Origin: Bacillus cabrialesii | GTDB taxonomy: Bacteria; Bacillota; Bacilli; Bacillales; Bacillaceae | DNA length: 64,000 nucleotides | Assembly (NCBI RefSeq): GCF_004124315.2 | Contig: NZ_CP096889.1 | Span: forward strand, 2,029,001-2,093,000 | Direction of reading: 5' to 3' | In this document: positions 61,532-64,000 of the stretch, one piece after another | Position numbering within the stretch: position 1 is the first letter of the stretch | Layout of the letters: every line of letters starts with the position of its first letter | Notes under the pieces: generated by a model | The model's database searches: none | Seen by the model: only the letters and a program-made list of their open reading frames with translations | Told to the model about the DNA's origin: nothing | Made by a program: the position numbers and the translations under genes

Positions 61532-62569
61532 ATGAAACGATTTTGTTTATGGTTCGCCATGTTCAGTTTGTTATTGGTTCTTTTGCCTGGAAAAGCGCTA
61601 GGTGCCGCCGATTTTCCAAATACCTCAACGAATGGCCTTTTAGGATTTGCCGGATATGCTAAAAATGAAAAAGGCATTTCTAAAGCGAGCACAACGGGCG
61701 GAAAAAATGGTCAGATTGTTTACATTCAAAGCGTAAATGATTTAAAAACCCATCTAGGAGGATCCACTCCGAAAATTTTAGTGCTGCAAAATGATCTTTC
61801 CGCATCTTCGAAAACAACAGTTACCATTGGCTCAAATAAAACGCTCGTAGGCTCTTACGCGAAAAAAATGCTAAAAAATATTTATTTAACAACTTCATCT
61901 GGCTCGGGAAACGTGATTTTTCAAAATCTTACCTTTGAACACAGTCCGCAGATCAACGGAAATAATGATATTCAGCTTTATTTAGATTCTGGTATCAACT
62001 ATTGGATTGACCACGTCACCTTTTCAGGCCACAGCTATAGCGCAAGCGGAAGTGATTTGGACAAACTCCTGTATATCGGAAAATCAGCAGATTATATCAC
62101 GATCAGCAACTCAAAATTCGCGAATCATAAATACGGTTTGATTTTGGGATACCCAGATGATTCGCAGCATCAATATGACGGCTATCCCCACATGACAATC
62201 GCCAACAATTATTTTGAGAATTTGTATGTAAGAGGCCCGGGTCTCATGAGATATGGATACTTTCATGTTAAAAACAATTACAGCAACAATTTTAACCAGG
62301 CGATTACGATTGCCACAAAAGCAAAAATATATTCCGAATATAATTACTTTGGGAAAGGCAGTGAAAAAGGCGGAATTCTTGATGACAAGGGTACTGGTTA
62401 TTTCAAGGATACAGGCAGCTACCCGTCTCTCAACAAGCAAACCTCTCCACTGACATCATGGAATCCCGGATCTAATTACAGCTACCGTGTCCAAACACCG
62501 CAATATACAAAAGAATTTGTCACGAAATATGCCGGATCACAAAGTACAACTCTGGTATTTGGCTACTGA
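61532..62569 (+). CDS. pelB: Pectate lyase PelB, secreted
   Basis: This 345-residue family PL1 pectate lyase cleaves polygalacturonate by beta-elimination outside the cell. A signal peptide covers residues 1-24 (cleavage near ALGA). The parallel beta-helix holds NYWIDHVTFSGHSYSASGSDL near residue 150, with calcium-binding acidic residues, and the catalytic RGPGLMRYGYFHVKNNY region near 235 (RxPxxR). The ATG at 61532 is used; a GTG one codon earlier (61529) is also possible, and AAAGGGAG serves either. A terminator follows. With yoaJ it fits attack on plant cell walls. Confidence 0.95.
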   Translation: MKRFCLWFAMFSLLLVLLPGKALGAADFPNTSTNGLLGFAGYAKNEKGISKASTTGGKNGQIVYIQSVNDLKTHLGGSTPKILVLQNDLSASSKTTVTIGSNKTLVGSYAKKMLKNIYLTTSSGSGNVIFQNLTFEHSPQINGNNDIQLYLDSGINYWIDHVTFSGHSYSASGSDLDKLLYIGKSADYITISNSKFANHKYGLILGYPDDSQHQYDGYPHMTIANNYFENLYVRGPGLMRYGYFHVKNNYSNNFNQAITIATKAKIYSEYNYFGKGSEKGGILDDKGTGYFKDTGSYPSLNKQTSPLTSWNPGSNYSYRVQTPQYTKEFVTKYAGSQSTTLVFGY

Positions 62570-62571
62570 CA

Positions 62572-62612
62572 CAAAAGAGGCTTGCGCAAAAAAAACGCCG
62601 AGCCTCTTTTTG
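62572..62612 (+). terminator. pelB terminator
   Basis: The hairpin AAAGAGGCTtgcgcaaaaaaaacgccgAGCCTCTTT is followed by a T run just after pelB. Confidence 0.85.
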
Positions 62613-62816
62613 TACTTATAGGCTAATTTCAAACGATCTTGTTACATTCCATCAAATCCAAAGACGGTCAAACCATTCTTACCCAAAAGATATTTTCTTT
62701 TTCACAATAACTTCTCAACCCGCTTTCTTATTATACCAGTTTATCGCAAGTAAAAAGAATCCATATGACATAGTTTCAAAATAGATGTTTCTTTTTACAT
62801 GCCACTTGGTTTTTTG

Positions 62817-63590
62817 TTATCTATAAACTAGACCGCCATCAGTTAGTATCGCTTGACCGGTAATGTAATCTGAAGCATCTGAAGCTAAGAATGATACCAA
62901 ATTAGCGACATCCTCAGGTGTTTGGTATCTTTTAAGGGCTATTTCGGAAGAGAATTTTTCAAAAGCCTCCCCCGGCTGCAAATCATCATTGTGCTTCACC
63001 ATTTCTTCATCAATTCTGTCCCACATTTTCGTTTTTGCGATTCCGGGACAATATGCATTCACTGTTATGTTATGCTTCGCCAGCTCCTTAGCAGCTGAAT
63101 GTGTAAAAGATTTTACCGCATGCTTCGTCGCTGAATAGGCGCCCAGCATTTCAAATGACTCGTGACCCGCTATACTGCATGCGTTAATGATTTTGCCCTT
63201 TGTTTTTTGTTTTATGAACTGGTCAGCGGCTGCTTGAGTGCCAAAGACAACTCCATTCACGTTAACCTGAAACAATCTATTCAGCTGTTCTTCCGTTATC
63301 TCTAAAAATGGCGAAACTGCTTCAATACCCGCATTGTTTACAAAAACATCTAAACAGCCAAACTGCTCTACTGTTTCTTTAACCAAATTGAATTGGTCAA
63401 CACGTTTCGATACATCACCTTTAACCCCAATCACACGAAAGTGTTTCTCTTTGAAAACTGAAACCGTTTCATTCAGCAATGCTTCATTGATATCATGCAG
63501 CACTACATTAAAACCATCTTTACATAACTTCTCTGCAATGCCTCTCCCTAATCCGCCAGCAGAACCCGTAACTATCGCTGTCTTGGACAT
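62817..63590 (-). CDS. Short-chain dehydrogenase, acetoin/2,3-butanediol-reductase-like
   Basis: This 257-residue classical short-chain dehydrogenase has the TGSAGGLGRG cofactor loop (residues 8-17), DVFVNNAGIEAVSP near 80, the catalytic Ser in NACSIAGHE near 140, and YSATK (Tyr near 153, Lys near 157). The stretch GIAKTKMWDRIDEEM is typical of meso-2,3-butanediol dehydrogenases/diacetyl reductases (BudC type), so reduction of acetoin or diacetyl is the best guess. The ATG at 63590 has GGAG seven bases upstream; the ATG two codons before it nearly touches that site. I recall a different gene (yoaM) after pelB in strain 168, so this may be a strain-specific neighbour. Confidence 0.85.
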   Translation of the reverse strand: MSKTAIVTGSAGGLGRGIAEKLCKDGFNVVLHDINEALLNETVSVFKEKHFRVIGVKGDVSKRVDQFNLVKETVEQFGCLDVFVNNAGIEAVSPFLEITEEQLNRLFQVNVNGVVFGTQAAADQFIKQKTKGKIINACSIAGHESFEMLGAYSATKHAVKSFTHSAAKELAKHNITVNAYCPGIAKTKMWDRIDEEMVKHNDDLQPGEAFEKFSSEIALKRYQTPEDVANLVSFLASDASDYITGQAILTDGGLVYR

Positions 63591-63766
63591 GGACATTCTC
63601 CTTTCGCAATGAGTGATCGTGACTATAAATTTATTTTAACAAATCATTTTTTCTCCGCATCATTTAAACTGCTGATACAAAAGAAAGCTTGGCTCTAATG
63701 TAATATTAATCCCGACTCTAGATACCCCTTCGGCTGTTCATGCTTTTTCATTCTTATCTTTAGACA

Positions 63767-63799
63767 ATAAAAAAAGGCCACATTTAGATCGGCCTTACC
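63767..63799 (-). terminator. Terminator of the partial gene at the right edge
   Basis: On the minus strand, AAGGCCgatctaaatgtGGCCTT is followed by a run of T, about 15 bp after the stop of the partial gene. Confidence 0.8.
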
Positions 63800-63813
63800 A
63801 TTCATACTCTTTA

Positions 63814-64000
63814 TCAATATTCGTATAGATTATCAAACTGATAACCGTATAAACCTTTCACTTTCACTTCTCCGCAGCCCGGATCTTTCGTTAACTCTAA
63901 ATAATGATTTTTGTACGGCATTGCTTCGGCCTGATCAGTCGCGCTGAAATCGTAATGATTGCCTGTGAAATTTTTCTCACTTAGCGTTATTTCATTTCCT
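63814..64000 (-). CDS. 3' end of an unrecognised gene (runs off right edge)
   Basis: The minus strand is open from the right edge to a TGA at 63814-63816, giving 61 C-terminal residues that include NHYDFSATDQAEAMPYKNH and end in GLYGYQFDNLYEY. It is rich in aromatic and acidic residues with a single Cys. This looks like a secreted or beta-rich domain, but no family is recognised. The terminator just downstream supports a real gene end. Confidence 0.65.
   Translation of the reverse strand, partial: GNEITLSEKNFTGNHYDFSATDQAEAMPYKNHYLELTKDPGCGEVKVKGLYGYQFDNLYEY

Noticed and set aside
1..64000. CRISPR arrays, toxin-antitoxin pairs, prophage structural genes, rRNA
   Set aside because: No regularly spaced short repeats, recognised toxin-antitoxin pairs, phage structural genes or rRNA sequence were seen on reading the window; a machine search could still find weak cases.

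Overview
The window reads as a chromosomal segment of a Bacillus subtilis-group bacterium. The gene order recalls the replication-terminus region of B. subtilis 168: pps, dacC, galM, yoeA, iseA, yoeC, yoeD, ggt, yofA, yogA, gltAB, gltC, proHJ, rtp, yox and yoa genes, then pelB. Many products match 168 lengths as I remember them, for example PpsA 2561 aa, PpsB 2560 aa, Ggt 587 aa, RTP 122 aa and YoaE 680 aa. It is not identical to 168 as I recall it. It carries an IS3-family element beside iseA, an ABC transporter operon with a MarR regulator between yoaA and yoaB, a frameshifted yoxB, and a different neighbour downstream of pelB. Species and strain cannot be fixed from this window alone.

Layout. 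Positions 1-19925, minus strand: the plipastatin (fengycin) synthetase genes ppsA, ppsB and the 5' part of ppsC, which runs off the left edge. Positions 20.3-24.3 kb: the PBP4a carboxypeptidase gene dacC, galM and the MATE efflux gene yoeA. Positions 24.6-26.5 kb: iseA, with an IS150-type insertion sequence splitting its terminator hairpin. Positions 26.5-27.7 kb: tRNA-Arg(CCU), a small tyrosine recombinase (yoeC) and a small helix-turn-helix protein (yoeD), which look like the relic of an integrated element. Positions 27.9-40.9 kb: ggt, yofA, yogA, the glutamate synthase genes gltA and gltB with their divergent regulator gltC, and the proline genes proH and proJ. Much of this stretch handles glutamate and proline.

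Positions 41.1-41.7 kb hold the replication fork trap: rtp and two opposed Ter sites. Positions 41.8-44.4 kb: yoxD, yoxC, broken yoxB and yoaA. Positions 44.5-47.9 kb: the marR-ABC operon, with a strong promoter flanked by two palindromic operators. Positions 47.9-52.0 kb: yoaD-yoaC-yoaB behind a SAM-I (S-box) riboswitch. Positions 52.1-62.6 kb: molybdopterin oxidoreductase yoaE, small membrane and hydrophilic proteins, chemoreceptor yoaH, HpaB-like yoaI, expansin yoaJ, DUF1275 protein yoaK and pectate lyase pelB. The last two secreted proteins and the chemoreceptor fit a life on plant material. Positions 62.8-64.0 kb: a short-chain dehydrogenase and the 3' end of an unrecognised gene.

Most of the window is ordinary core chromosome. 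The parts that deserve attention are the marR-ABC operon, the near-identical 2.7-kb block shared by ppsA and ppsC, the IS inside the iseA terminator, the repeated 9-mer upstream of yoeC, and the SAM-controlled yoaDCB operon, whose substrate is not evident. No CRISPR array, intact prophage or clearly new defence system was seen.
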